From positions 434,001 through 498,000 of the forward strand of contig NZ_VEDF01000002.1 in the NCBI RefSeq assembly GCF_007677725.1: 64,000 nucleotides of DNA, in the 5' to 3' direction. This stretch comes from Pseudomonas sp. URMO17WK12:I11. Lineage in GTDB: Bacteria > Pseudomonadota > Gammaproteobacteria > Pseudomonadales > Pseudomonadaceae. The notes beneath the pieces are model-generated. The model saw only the letters and a list, made by a program, of their open reading frames with translations. It did not search any database and was not told where the DNA came from. Positions 1-9,682 of the stretch are shown piece by piece. Each line of letters starts with the position of its first letter. The stretch's first letter is position 1. The position numbers and the translations under genes are program-made.

Positions 1-1351
1 CCTCAGGGGTGAGGGTGCCTGCCTCGCGTTCTTCAAGGAACTTGCGTCCGATATCAGGGAACATGGCAAAGGTCAGCACGTCTTCTTCGCAACGCGCCAG
101 TGCACCGATCTCGGTACGCAGCTTGGCCATTTCTGGCTTGAGCAGGTCTGCCGGGCGTACGTCGATCACTTCTTCGCTGCCGATCGCCTGGCGGCGCAGC
201 TGCTCGTTGACCACGCCCGGTGCCTTGCCGTAGCCGCCTTGCAGGTACAGTTTGACCTCGTTGGTGATGGTCTTGTAACGCTCGCCAGCCAGCACGTTGA
301 AGAACGCCTGAGTGCCGACGATCTGCGAAGTCGGGGTCACCAGCGGCGGGTAACCGAGGTCTTCCCGGACCCGAGGAATTTCGGCCAGCACTTCGTTCAT
401 GCGGCTGAGCGCGCCCTGTTCCTTGAGCTGGTTGGCCAGGTTGGAAATCATGCCGCCCGGTACCTGGTTGACCTGCACGCGGGTGTCCACGGCGGTGAAC
501 TCGCTTTCGAACTGGTGATACTTCTTGCGCACCGCATAGAAGTACAGGCCGATTTCCTGCAGCAGCTCAAGGTCGAGCCCGGTATCGAACTCGCTGCCCT
601 TGAGTGCAGCGACCATCGACTCGGTACCCGGATGGCTGGTGCCCCAGGCAAAACTGGAGATGGCGGTATCGATATGGTCGGCACCGTTTTCCACGGCCTT
701 GAGCTGGCACATGGCGGCCAGCCCTGCGGTGTCATGCGAGTGGATGAACACCGGCAGCGACTGTTCGGCCTTGAGCGCCCTGACCAGCTCGCCGGTAGCG
801 AACGGGGTCAGCAGCCCGGCCATGTCCTTGATCGCGATGGAGTCGCAACCCATGGCTTCCATCTGCTTGGCTTGGGCCACGAAGGCGTCGATGGTGTGTA
901 CCGGGCTGACGGTATAGGCGATGGTGCCCTGGGCGTGCTTGCCGGCGGCCTTGACCGCTTCGATCGCCACGCGCAGGTTACGTACGTCGTTCATGGCATC
1001 GAAGATGCGGAACACATCGATACCGTTGACCGCGGCCTTGGCCACGAAGGCCTTGACCACGTCATCGCTGTAATGCCGGTAACCCAGCAGATTCTGGCCG
1101 CGCAGGAGCATTTGCAGACGAGTGTTGGGCAGTGCTGCGCGCAGCTTGCGCAGGCGCTCCCATGGATCTTCCTTGAGAAAACGCACGCAGGCGTCGAAGG
1201 TGGCGCCGCCCCAGACTTCGAGCGACCAATAGCCGACCTTGTCGAGCTTGTCGCAGATCGGCAGCATGTCTTCGGTGCGCATGCGGGTGGCCAGCAAGGA
1301 CTGGTGGGCGTCACGCAGGATGGTGTCGGTGACGTGGATTTTCTTGGACAT
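1..1351 (-). CDS. oadA: Pyruvate carboxylase subunit B / oxaloacetate decarboxylase alpha-type (partial, C-terminus beyond window)
   Basis: About 450 N-terminal residues are visible and the gene runs off the left edge. The N-terminus carries the HMGL-like carboxyltransferase barrel signature TDTILRDAHQSLLATRMRT and the metal-binding HSHDTAG motif. The biotinyl domain of this family lies at the C-terminus, outside the window. It should transfer carboxyl from biotin to pyruvate to give oxaloacetate, as partner of the biotin carboxylase just upstream. The ATG ends at 1351 and has a clear GGAGATAAC ribosome site. Many databases call the family OadA, but the pairing with a biotin carboxylase and a LysR gene matches Pseudomonas pycB. 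No membrane subunits of a sodium pump are seen nearby. Confidence 0.93.
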   Translation of the reverse strand, partial: MSKKIHVTDTILRDAHQSLLATRMRTEDMLPICDKLDKVGYWSLEVWGGATFDACVRFLKEDPWERLRKLRAALPNTRLQMLLRGQNLLGYRHYSDDVVKAFVAKAAVNGIDVFRIFDAMNDVRNLRVAIEAVKAAGKHAQGTIAYTVSPVHTIDAFVAQAKQMEAMGCDSIAIKDMAGLLTPFATGELVRALKAEQSLPVFIHSHDTAGLAAMCQLKAVENGADHIDTAISSFAWGTSHPGTESMVAALKGSEFDTGLDLELLQEIGLYFYAVRKKYHQFESEFTAVDTRVQVNQVPGGMISNLANQLKEQGALSRMNEVLAEIPRVREDLGYPPLVTPTSQIVGTQAFFNVLAGERYKTITNEVKLYLQGGYGKAPGVVNEQLRRQAIGSEEVIDVRPADLLKPEMAKLRTEIGALARCEEDVLTFAMFPDIGRKFLEEREAGTLTPE

Positions 1352-1372
1352 TGTTATCTCCTCAAAGCGGCG

Positions 1373-1444
1373 AGCTTCAAGCTGCAAGCGGCAAGAAAAG
1401 CTGATCTGCTTTTACTTGCAGCGTGCCGCTTACAGCTTGCAGCT
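1373..1444. repeat. 72-nt composite inverted repeat between pycA and oadA
   Basis: Two 21-nt arms (1373-1393 and 1424-1444) are complementary at 19 of 21 positions. They enclose a second hairpin, AAAAGC (1396-1401) with GCTTTT (1408-1413). The repeat fills the short gap between the pycA stop and the oadA ribosome site. It resembles the AGCTTCAAGCTGCAAGC class of dispersed Pseudomonas repeats and could adjust the ratio of the two subunits or protect mRNA ends; that role is inference. Confidence 0.6.
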
Positions 1445-1448
1445 GCAT

Positions 1449-2864
1449 TCATAGGCCTGCGTGGGCGGCGATGGCGGCGGCGATGGCTAGGGCCAGCTCT
1501 TCGGGTTTGCGCTTGATCGAGTAATTGGTCAGTTCCGGGTGGCTTTCAACGAAGCTGGTATTGAACTGACCACCACGGAATTCCGCATTGCGCAGGATCT
1601 CCTGGTAATACGCGGCGGTGGTCTTGACCCCCTGCACACGCATGTCGTCCAGGGCGCGCAGGCCACGGTCCATGGCTTCTTCCCAAGTCAATGCCCAGAC
1701 CACCAGCTTCAGGCACATGGAATCGTAGAACGGCGGAATGGTGTAACCGGTATAAATCGCCGTGTCGGTGCGCACACCCGGGCCACCTGGGGCGTAGTAG
1801 CGGGTGATCTTGCCGAAGCTGGGCAGGAAATTGTTCTTCGGATCTTCAGCGTTGATGCGGAACTGCAAGGCGTAGCCGCGGTGCTGAATGTCTTCCTGCT
1901 TGACCGACAGGGGCAGGCCCGAGGCGATGCGAATCTGCTCGCGGACCACATCGATGCCGGTGATTTCTTCGGTGATGGTGTGCTCGACCTGGACGCGGGT
2001 ATTCATTTCCATGAAGTACACCTCGCCATCGGCGAGCAGAAACTCCACGGTGCCGGCGTTCTCGTAGTCCACCGCCTTGGCCGCACGCACCGCCAGGTCG
2101 CCGATGTAGGCGCGCTGCTCGGGCGTCAGCTGCGGGCTGGGAGCAATTTCGATGAGTTTCTGGTTGCGTCGCTGGATCGAGCAATCGCGTTCGAACAGGT
2201 GCACGACGTTGCCAAAGCTGTCGCCGAGGATCTGCGCCTCGATGTGCTTGGGGTTGACGATGCACTTCTCGAGGAACACTTCGGCCGAACCAAACGCCTT
2301 GGTGGCCTCGGAGATAACCCGCGGGAAGTTCTGCTCCAGTTCTTCACGGCTGTTGCAGCGGCGGATGCCACGGCCACCACCGCCTGAGGTCGCCTTGAGC
2401 ATCACCGGATAACCGATGCGCTCACCTTCGCTCAGGGCTTCATGGATGTCGGCAACATTGCCTTCGGTGCCGGGCGTGACCGGCACACCGGCCTGAATCA
2501 TGGTGCGGCGCGCTTCGGTCTTGTCACCCATGCGGCGGATGACCTCAGCCGCCGGGCCGATGAACTTGATCCCGCGTTCAGTGCAGATTTCGGCAAGCTC
2601 GGCGTTTTCCGACAAGAAACCGTAACCGGGATGCAGCGCATCGCAGCCGGTTTCAACGGCAAGGTTGACCAGCTTGCGCGGGTTGAGGTAACCCTCCAGC
2701 GGCTCGGCACCAATGCTGTAGGCCTCGTCGGCACGCTTGACGTGCAAGGCGTGACGATCGGCATCGGAATAGATCGCGACAGAGCGAATACCCATTTCGG
2801 CACAAGCCCGCACGATGCGGACTGCGATTTCACCCCGGTTGGCGATCAGGATTTTTTTTATCAC
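1449..2864 (-). CDS. pycA: Pyruvate carboxylase subunit A (biotin carboxylase)
   Basis: A 471-residue ATP-grasp biotin carboxylase. It has the N-terminal Rossmann start MIKKILIANRGEIAVRI, the glycine-rich ATP loop KATSGGGGRGIRRC, HIEAQILGD, and the catalytic EMNTRVQVEHTITEEITGID stretch. It carboxylates biotin with ATP and bicarbonate for the downstream carboxyltransferase subunit, feeding oxaloacetate to the TCA cycle. The start codon is GTG, preceded by GGAAG. It could be confused with AccC of acetyl-CoA carboxylase, but its pairing with a carboxyltransferase of the OadA/PycB type and a divergent LysR gene argues for PycA. Confidence 0.92.
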   Translation of the reverse strand: MIKKILIANRGEIAVRIVRACAEMGIRSVAIYSDADRHALHVKRADEAYSIGAEPLEGYLNPRKLVNLAVETGCDALHPGYGFLSENAELAEICTERGIKFIGPAAEVIRRMGDKTEARRTMIQAGVPVTPGTEGNVADIHEALSEGERIGYPVMLKATSGGGGRGIRRCNSREELEQNFPRVISEATKAFGSAEVFLEKCIVNPKHIEAQILGDSFGNVVHLFERDCSIQRRNQKLIEIAPSPQLTPEQRAYIGDLAVRAAKAVDYENAGTVEFLLADGEVYFMEMNTRVQVEHTITEEITGIDVVREQIRIASGLPLSVKQEDIQHRGYALQFRINAEDPKNNFLPSFGKITRYYAPGGPGVRTDTAIYTGYTIPPFYDSMCLKLVVWALTWEEAMDRGLRALDDMRVQGVKTTAAYYQEILRNAEFRGGQFNTSFVESHPELTNYSIKRKPEELALAIAAAIAAHAGL

Positions 2865-3051
2865 TGGATTCTTCCCAAAGCCGTAGGAACAGACGATCCG
2901 GTTCTACCGGTCGGCGCGGCCAGTGGTTACTGGCCAGTCGCACAATCACCCTAGCGCCGTGGGTCGATAAACAAAAATCAATATTTGTTAGAGGCAGTAT
3001 TAGCAAAAGCTTATAGTGCGGTAACAAGGTATTGCCCAAGAGATAATAAAA

Positions 3052-4014
3052 ATGCGTAAGTCCTTGATGCGCATGACATTGCGCCAGCTTCAAGTGTTCA
3101 ATGAGGTGTGCGACTTGCGCTCATACAGCCGCGCTGCCGAAGAAATGGCACTCACTCAGCCTGCTGTCAGCTTGCAGATTCGCCAGCTCGAAGAGTTGAT
3201 CGGCCAGCCGCTTTTCGACTATGTGGGTAAAAAGCTGTACCTCACCGAAGCGGCCGAAGCGTTGCAACGGGCCAGTCGCGATATCTTCGGGCGCCTGGAG
3301 AGCCTCGACATGCAGTTGTCGGACATGCAGGGCTCACTGCAAGGGCAATTGAAGTTGGCGATCGAATCCAGCGCCAAGTACTTCGTGCCGCACCTGTTCG
3401 CGGCTTTCAAGCAGCGCCATCCGGAGGTCAACCTGACCTTGACGGTGGTCAATCGCGCCCAGGCCATCCGCCGCCTTTCCGATAATCGCGACGATCTGAT
3501 CATCATGTCGATGGTGCCGCAGGACATGGGCCTGGAGTTTCTGCCATTTCTCAACAACCCGATCGTGGCCGTCGCCCCGCCCGGGCATCCGCTGACCAAG
3601 CTCGAGCAGCTGCGCTTGCAGGACCTGGAGCCGCACACGTTGCTGGTGCGTGAGCAAGGATCCGGTACGCGCAAAGCCTGCGAGGAATACTTCAAGGACA
3701 AGCGCGTGCACTTCACCCAGACGCTGGAGGTCGCCTCCGCCGATGCCCAGCGCGAGTGCGTGATCGCAGGCCTGGGCATTGCCTTGCTGACCCGCCATGC
3801 GGTGAACATGGAACTGGCAACCGGGCTGCTCCAAGAGCTGCCCGTCGAGGAGCTGCCGCTGTACCGCAGCTGGTGCGTGGTGCAGGCCAAAGCCAAGCGA
3901 CAATCGCCGGTAGCGCTGGCGTTTCATGCATTCATTCGCAGTGAACGTGCGTTGATCAGCACGCTTGTCGAACGTTTTTCAGGGAGTTCGCTGCCGCCAC
4001 CTGCCACCCGGTGA
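3052..4014 (+). CDS. pycR: LysR-family regulator, PycR-like
   Basis: A 320-residue LysR-type regulator. The winged helix-turn-helix lies around residues 8-68 (LRQLQVFNEVCDLRSYSRAAEEMALTQ), followed by a CbbR-like periplasmic-binding effector domain. It is divergent from pycA with a 187-bp AT-rich spacer, the arrangement of pycR-pycA in P. aeruginosa, so control of the pyruvate carboxylase operon is the natural reading. In-frame ATG codons at 3067 and 3073 are alternatives; the ribosome site before 3052 is weak. The 3' end overlaps the next, convergent small gene by 59 bp. Confidence 0.85.
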   Translation: MRKSLMRMTLRQLQVFNEVCDLRSYSRAAEEMALTQPAVSLQIRQLEELIGQPLFDYVGKKLYLTEAAEALQRASRDIFGRLESLDMQLSDMQGSLQGQLKLAIESSAKYFVPHLFAAFKQRHPEVNLTLTVVNRAQAIRRLSDNRDDLIIMSMVPQDMGLEFLPFLNNPIVAVAPPGHPLTKLEQLRLQDLEPHTLLVREQGSGTRKACEEYFKDKRVHFTQTLEVASADAQRECVIAGLGIALLTRHAVNMELATGLLQELPVEELPLYRSWCVVQAKAKRQSPVALAFHAFIRSERALISTLVERFSGSSLPPPATR

Positions 4015-4174
4015 GCGCGTGCAAATCGGGGTAGTCGGACAACTCGCGCTGCAGTTGGCGCTGGTCGCAGTAGCTCTCGATGGCGCGGCGGTAGGCCATG
4101 CGACGCTGATCTTTTTCCTGCTGCTTGCGCGCTTTGGCGTTGGGCAGATAGGTACCGTCGAAATCACGAGCCAT
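3956..4174 (-). CDS. Small conserved basic protein, function unknown
   Basis: A 72-residue soluble, strongly charged protein (MARDFDGTYLPNAKARKQQEK...) with a helical, Arg/Lys/Gln-rich middle and no signal peptide or membrane segment. I do not recognise a family with certainty. It looks real because it has a good ribosome site (AGGGAG, 7 nt before ATG), follows the RpiR gene on the same strand, and keeps its frame through an overlap with the 3' end of the LysR gene. Confidence 0.65.
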   Translation of the reverse strand: MARDFDGTYLPNAKARKQQEKDQRRMAYRRAIESYCDQRQLQRELSDYPDLHALTGWQVAAANSLKNVRQAC

Positions 4175-4303
4175 GGCGTGTCTCCCTGAGCGGATGCGGG
4201 AGCTTCAGACTGGCCTGACAGGTTGACAGTTTGGCTGTGAACGGGTGACAGAACGATGAAAGGTGACGAAGTGTGCCGGCGCGCAGCCAGCACAGGGCCA
4301 GCA

Positions 4304-5170
4304 TCAGTCTTCCGTGGCCTTGATCGACTTGGGCGACAGGCGCAGGCTGCGCAAGCTGCGCTTGACGCTCTTGAGGTGATTGACCAGGCTGGGGCCGCGC
4401 GCCATGGCGACACCCATGGCCAGCACGTCGATCACCACCAGGTGAGCGATGCGCGAGGTGAGCGGGGTGTAGATTTCGGTGTCTTCATGCACGTCGATGG
4501 CCAGGTTGACCGTCGACAACTCGGCCAATGGCGTTGCGCTTGGGCACAGGGTGATCAGGTTGGCCCCGCTTTCGCGCACCAGGTTAGCAGTGATCAGCAG
4601 ATCCTTGGAGCGGCCTGACTGGGAAATGCACACCGCCACGTCACCGGGCTTGAGCGTCACCGCCGACATCGCCTGCATGTGCGGGTCCGAATACGCCGCA
4701 GCGCTGAGCAACAGGCGGAAGAACTTGTGCTGGGCGTCGGCGGCCACCGCGCCAGAGGCGCCGAAGCCGTAGAACTCCACGCGTTGCGCCTGGGCCATGG
4801 CGCTGACTGCCTGCTGCAGCGCCTGCGGATCAAGGTGCTCGCGCACTTCCATCAAGGTGTGCAGCGTGGTGTCGAAGATCTTCAGGCTGTAGTCGGCAAC
4901 CGAGTCGTCTTCATGGATGGCGAACTGACCAAAACTGGCGCCAGCCGCCAGGCTCTGGGCAAGCTTCAGCTTCAAGTCCTGGAAGCCCGAGCAGCCGATG
5001 GCCCGGCAAAAACGCACGATGGTCGGCTCGCTTATGCCCACGTTGTGCGCAAGGTCAGCCATGGAGCTGTGCATCACGGCAGCTGGGTCCAGCAGCACAT
5101 GGTCGGCGACCTTGAGTTCCGATTTGCGCAGCAGATGGCGCGATTGGGCGATATGTTGCAACAGATTCAC
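4304..5170 (-). CDS. RpiR/HexR-family regulator with SIS domain
   Basis: A 288-residue protein. Residues 1-77 form an RpiR-type helix-turn-helix (SMADLAHNVGISEPTIVRFCRAIGCSGF), and about 120-260 a SIS sugar-phosphate isomerase fold (YGFGASGAVA, CISQSGRSKDLL). RpiR proteins with SIS domains sense sugar phosphates; HexR senses KDPG and controls zwf and Entner-Doudoroff genes. This is a HexR paralogue rather than classical HexR, judging by its divergent N-terminus. It is divergently transcribed from the zwf gene next door across a 15-bp palindrome, so autoregulation and zwf control are likely. Confidence 0.88.
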   Translation of the reverse strand: MNLLQHIAQSRHLLRKSELKVADHVLLDPAAVMHSSMADLAHNVGISEPTIVRFCRAIGCSGFQDLKLKLAQSLAAGASFGQFAIHEDDSVADYSLKIFDTTLHTLMEVREHLDPQALQQAVSAMAQAQRVEFYGFGASGAVAADAQHKFFRLLLSAAAYSDPHMQAMSAVTLKPGDVAVCISQSGRSKDLLITANLVRESGANLITLCPSATPLAELSTVNLAIDVHEDTEIYTPLTSRIAHLVVIDVLAMGVAMARGPSLVNHLKSVKRSLRSLRLSPKSIKATED

Positions 5171-5214
5171 GGGCTGGACTCGGTTATGATCGGCTGGCCG
5201 GGATGTAGCTTTCT

Positions 5215-5229
5215 TGTAGTTATACTACA
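5215..5229. promoter_or_regulatory. HexR-type palindromic operator
   Basis: TGTAGTTATACTACA has perfect 6-bp arms (TGTAGT/ACTACA) around TAT. It lies between the divergent RpiR regulator and zwf. It has the TGTARTT-N-AAYTACA shape known for HexR sites in gammaproteobacteria. Binding by the adjacent regulator is inferred from motif and position. Confidence 0.7.
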
Positions 5230-5273
5230 TGGACGCCAACCCGCCCAGTTAAACGAACGTGGAGCGTGGTGGT

Positions 5274-6716
<1,443 letters not shown>

Positions 6717-6760
6717 AACGCTTCGCTCTGCTGGCCCCATCGAACTATCCGCATTCTGGC

Positions 6761-6789
6761 GTGCAGAAGGGCATACCGCCCTTCTGCAC
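6761..6789 (+). promoter_or_regulatory. Perfect 12-bp stem-loop just before a ribosome site
   Basis: GTGCAGAAGGGC (6761-6772) and GCCCTTCTGCAC (6778-6789) form a perfect stem with a 5-nt loop. It ends two bases before the AGGAG of the next gene (ATG 6804) and 45 bases after the zwf stop. There is no T-run, so it is not an ordinary terminator; it may limit read-through or mask initiation. Confidence 0.6.
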
Positions 6790-6803
6790 ACAGGAGTTCA
6801 CCC

Positions 6804-7118
6804 ATGTCCATCGCCAGCAAGAACTGGAAGGTCCAGCACGACAAAATGCCGCCAGGCGCCCGCCTGCGGGTGCACGGCACGGTCACCGTCAATCACCCGG
6901 GTATCGAACCGGTACTGGTCAGGCGCGCTGCCCAGAACGGTTCGACGACCGTCACGCTGGACCTTGAGCTGCAGCGCAAGGAAGGCGCATTCGTACAAGT
7001 CGTTTGCGACAAGGCTGTACGCTTCGAGGAGTCGATCCTCGACACCGTGTCGCAGGTGGAGATTTTCCATGACGGACAATTGCTCGCGTCCATCACGGAC
7101 ATTCTGATCACCCACTGA
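6804..7118 (+). CDS. Hypothetical protein, 104 residues
   Basis: A small soluble protein with no signal peptide, membrane span or Cys pattern (MSIASKNWKVQHDKMPPGAR...). The alternating hydrophobic pattern suggests a beta-rich fold. I do not recognise a domain. The start is supported by AGGAG seven bases upstream. It follows zwf on the same strand behind a strong stem-loop, and ends one base before the stop of the convergent GGDEF/EAL gene. Co-transcription with zwf is possible. Confidence 0.7.
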   Translation: MSIASKNWKVQHDKMPPGARLRVHGTVTVNHPGIEPVLVRRAAQNGSTTVTLDLELQRKEGAFVQVVCDKAVRFEESILDTVSQVEIFHDGQLLASITDILITH

Positions 7119-7119
7119 C

Positions 7120-9519
7120 TTAGCCCTCCAGGCGGATGCTGAGCTGCCCGAGCACGGGGGCGGCGCCCCAGCAATGGCCCAGCATTGCGCGGAATTCCGG
7201 CTCAGGGACAGGTTTGCTGATGAGGTAGCCTTGCGCCTCATCGCAAGCCTGTTCGCGCAGAAACGCCAGTTGCTCGTGTGTTTCCACCCCTTCGGCCACG
7301 ACCTTCAGACCAAGGCTGCGCGACAAGGTAATGATGGCCTGGGTGATGGCTGCATCCTGGCTACCAGGGTGTAAACCGCGTATGAATGCCTGGTCGATCT
7401 TCACATAGTCGACCGGCAAGCGTTTGAGGTAACTCAGGGACGAATAACCGGTACCGAAATCGTCGATGGCCAATTTTACCCCCAGCGCGTGAAGCTGCTC
7501 GAAGGTCGAGATGATGTGCTCGACGCTTTCCAGTAGCTGGCTCTCGGTCAGCTCCAGCTCCAGCAACTGCGGTGTCAGCCCCGTCTCTTCCAGCACCTGC
7601 CGTACCAGGCTTACCAGCTTGCCTTGGCGCAACTGGTACACCGAAAGGTTGACCGACACCCGTACCGCAAAGCCTTGCAACGACCATTGGCGCGCTTGCC
7701 GACAGGCCTGGCGAAGCACGAATTCACCGATTGGCGCGATCAGCCCGGTTTCCTCTGCCAGGCCGATGAACTGCGCCGGCGGCACCATGCCGCGCTCGGG
7801 GTGCTGCCAGCGCACCAGCGCTTCGGCCGCGTGCAGGCGGCCGCTACGCAGGCACAGTTTGGGTTGATAATAAACCGTCAGCTGCCCTTCATCGATGGCT
7901 TTGCGCAGCTGGTTCTCCAGCTGCAAGCGCTCAAGCGTGCTGGCGCGAAGGCTTTCGGTGTAGAACTGGAAATTGTCACCGCCCAGATGCTTGGCGTGCT
8001 GCTTGGCCATGTCTGCCTGGCCTATCAGGGCTTCGACATCCCGCGTTGCGTCGGACAGCACGCTGATGCCCACCGAAGCGCTGACCACCACTTCATGCCC
8101 GTCCAGGCGCTGGGGTTTGCGCAGCTTGTTGAGCAAGCGGGTGGTCACCCGCACCAGGCTCGACAGGTTGCTGTAGCCGTCGAACAGCACGGCGAACTCG
8201 TCCCCCGACAGCCGAGCTACCGTATCGGCCTCCGGCACGGCGCTCACGATGCGCCGGGCGATCTTGCGGATCAGTTGATCGGCCAGCTCGTGGCCCAGGC
8301 TTTCGTTCAACAGCTTGAAGCGGTCCAGGTCGATGTGCAGCAGTGCCAAACTGCGGCCATTGCTGCGAATCCGCTGCGCCGCTTCTTGCAAGCGCAGCCG
8401 GAACAACGAGCGGTTGGCCAGCCCGCTGAGTTCGTCGTAGTGAGCCAGGTAGCGCAAGCGCTCTTCGGAGGCGCGACGCGCCGACAGGTCGGTGAAAAAA
8501 CCGACCAACTGGCTCACGCGGCCATCACGATCGCGCACGGCCTTCAGTTGCAGCCATTGGGGATGCAATTCACCCAGCTTGCGTGACTCGACCAGTTCGC
8601 CCTGCCAGTCTTCGTGCTGCTCGAGCGCTGCCTCGATGGCTTGGCTATGGCGCCGCGCATCACTGTGGCAGGGTAAATCGAACAGCGCCTGCGCCAGTAC
8701 CTCGCTGCGGTCGTGACCGGTCATCTGGCAGTAGGCCTGGTTGACCGCCAGTACCACCCTGTCGGCACTGAGTATCACCACCCCTTCACTGCAGGCTTCG
8801 AACACCGTGGCCGCCAGGCGTTGCTGCTCTTCCAGCGCCTTGCGCGCAGAAATTCGCTGCAGGTCCTGATTCAATGCCTGATTGTGAAAGCGCCGCAGCA
8901 AGCTGCACTCCAGCAGCCTATGCACTTGCCAGGCCACCACCAGCAACGCCACCAGCAAGATCAGGCCGAGCCAGCCCCAACCGCGCTGCTGGCCCGCCTC
9001 GAACTGGAACAGGAACAGGGTCGGCGGCAGCAGGCAAGGCAAGGCAAAACTGAGAAACGCCGGCAGGCTGACGGCATAGGCGATGCTCGCACTCAAGCTG
9101 GCCATGCCCAGCAAGCCGAACACCCACGCCTGTTGCACGAAGTTGTCTTGCGGCACCAGCGCGATGGCGGCACCGGCCAGCGTCAGGCCACTGAACGCAG
9201 AACCGAACATGAACATGCGTCGCCAGGCAGGGTTGGCCTGACGTTGCGCTGGGGCATTGTTGAACGCCGTGACCTGAATCAGGCGCAGCGCTACCAACGC
9301 CAATAACCAGGCCAGCCCTACCCCCACCAGCAGTCGATGCCCAGGGCGCCACATCAGCCAGGCGCAAAGCAGCCCGTTGAGCAGCATGAACAGAGTGGGC
9401 AACAGCGAGCCCTGATACAGCAAGCGGGTACGTTCGACCGACAGTTCGGTGGCGAACTGCCTGCGCAGCTGCTTGGTCATCTCCGACGATACGCCGATCG
9501 CCGCGCAGTCCTGGGTCAT
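7120..9519 (-). CDS. Membrane PAS-GGDEF-EAL c-di-GMP signalling protein
   Basis: A 799-residue protein. About six membrane segments lie between residues 37 and 200, then a PAS domain (about 235-345), a GGDEF domain with SGDEF at 438-442 (ARLSGDEFAVLF), and an EAL domain from about 530. EAL is intact at 566-568, with DDFGTGYSSL and EGVET, so phosphodiesterase activity is likely. The G-to-S change in the first GGDEF position is tolerated in some active cyclases, so cyclase activity is open. It sits convergent with the 104-residue gene. An in-frame ATG at 9480 is an alternative start. Confidence 0.93.
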   Translation of the reverse strand: MTQDCAAIGVSSEMTKQLRRQFATELSVERTRLLYQGSLLPTLFMLLNGLLCAWLMWRPGHRLLVGVGLAWLLALVALRLIQVTAFNNAPAQRQANPAWRRMFMFGSAFSGLTLAGAAIALVPQDNFVQQAWVFGLLGMASLSASIAYAVSLPAFLSFALPCLLPPTLFLFQFEAGQQRGWGWLGLILLVALLVVAWQVHRLLECSLLRRFHNQALNQDLQRISARKALEEQQRLAATVFEACSEGVVILSADRVVLAVNQAYCQMTGHDRSEVLAQALFDLPCHSDARRHSQAIEAALEQHEDWQGELVESRKLGELHPQWLQLKAVRDRDGRVSQLVGFFTDLSARRASEERLRYLAHYDELSGLANRSLFRLRLQEAAQRIRSNGRSLALLHIDLDRFKLLNESLGHELADQLIRKIARRIVSAVPEADTVARLSGDEFAVLFDGYSNLSSLVRVTTRLLNKLRKPQRLDGHEVVVSASVGISVLSDATRDVEALIGQADMAKQHAKHLGGDNFQFYTESLRASTLERLQLENQLRKAIDEGQLTVYYQPKLCLRSGRLHAAEALVRWQHPERGMVPPAQFIGLAEETGLIAPIGEFVLRQACRQARQWSLQGFAVRVSVNLSVYQLRQGKLVSLVRQVLEETGLTPQLLELELTESQLLESVEHIISTFEQLHALGVKLAIDDFGTGYSSLSYLKRLPVDYVKIDQAFIRGLHPGSQDAAITQAIITLSRSLGLKVVAEGVETHEQLAFLREQACDEAQGYLISKPVPEPEFRAMLGHCWGAAPVLGQLSIRLEG

Positions 9520-9622
9520 GGTAGCGAGTCTTGTAGGGTTCTTATTATGGGCAGTGCCGAACGAGCTGCGATCTTACACAACCGAGCGAGCGCACCAAAC
9601 ACCCGATGAACGACAGCTGCAA

Positions 9623-9642
9623 CGGTGAATATTTATACAGTA
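9623..9642. promoter_or_regulatory. Possible LexA (SOS) box upstream of uvrD
   Basis: Read on the minus strand this matches the palindrome TACTGTATATATATACAGTA at 14 of 20 positions, with one half-site (TACTGTATA) perfect and the other poor. It lies 40 bp upstream of the uvrD start. SOS control of uvrD is established in E. coli; here it is a motif-based suggestion only. Confidence 0.35.
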
Positions 9643-9682
9643 GATATTTGCCCCATCCCCGCCCTCCCCCTAGAATGGCCGG

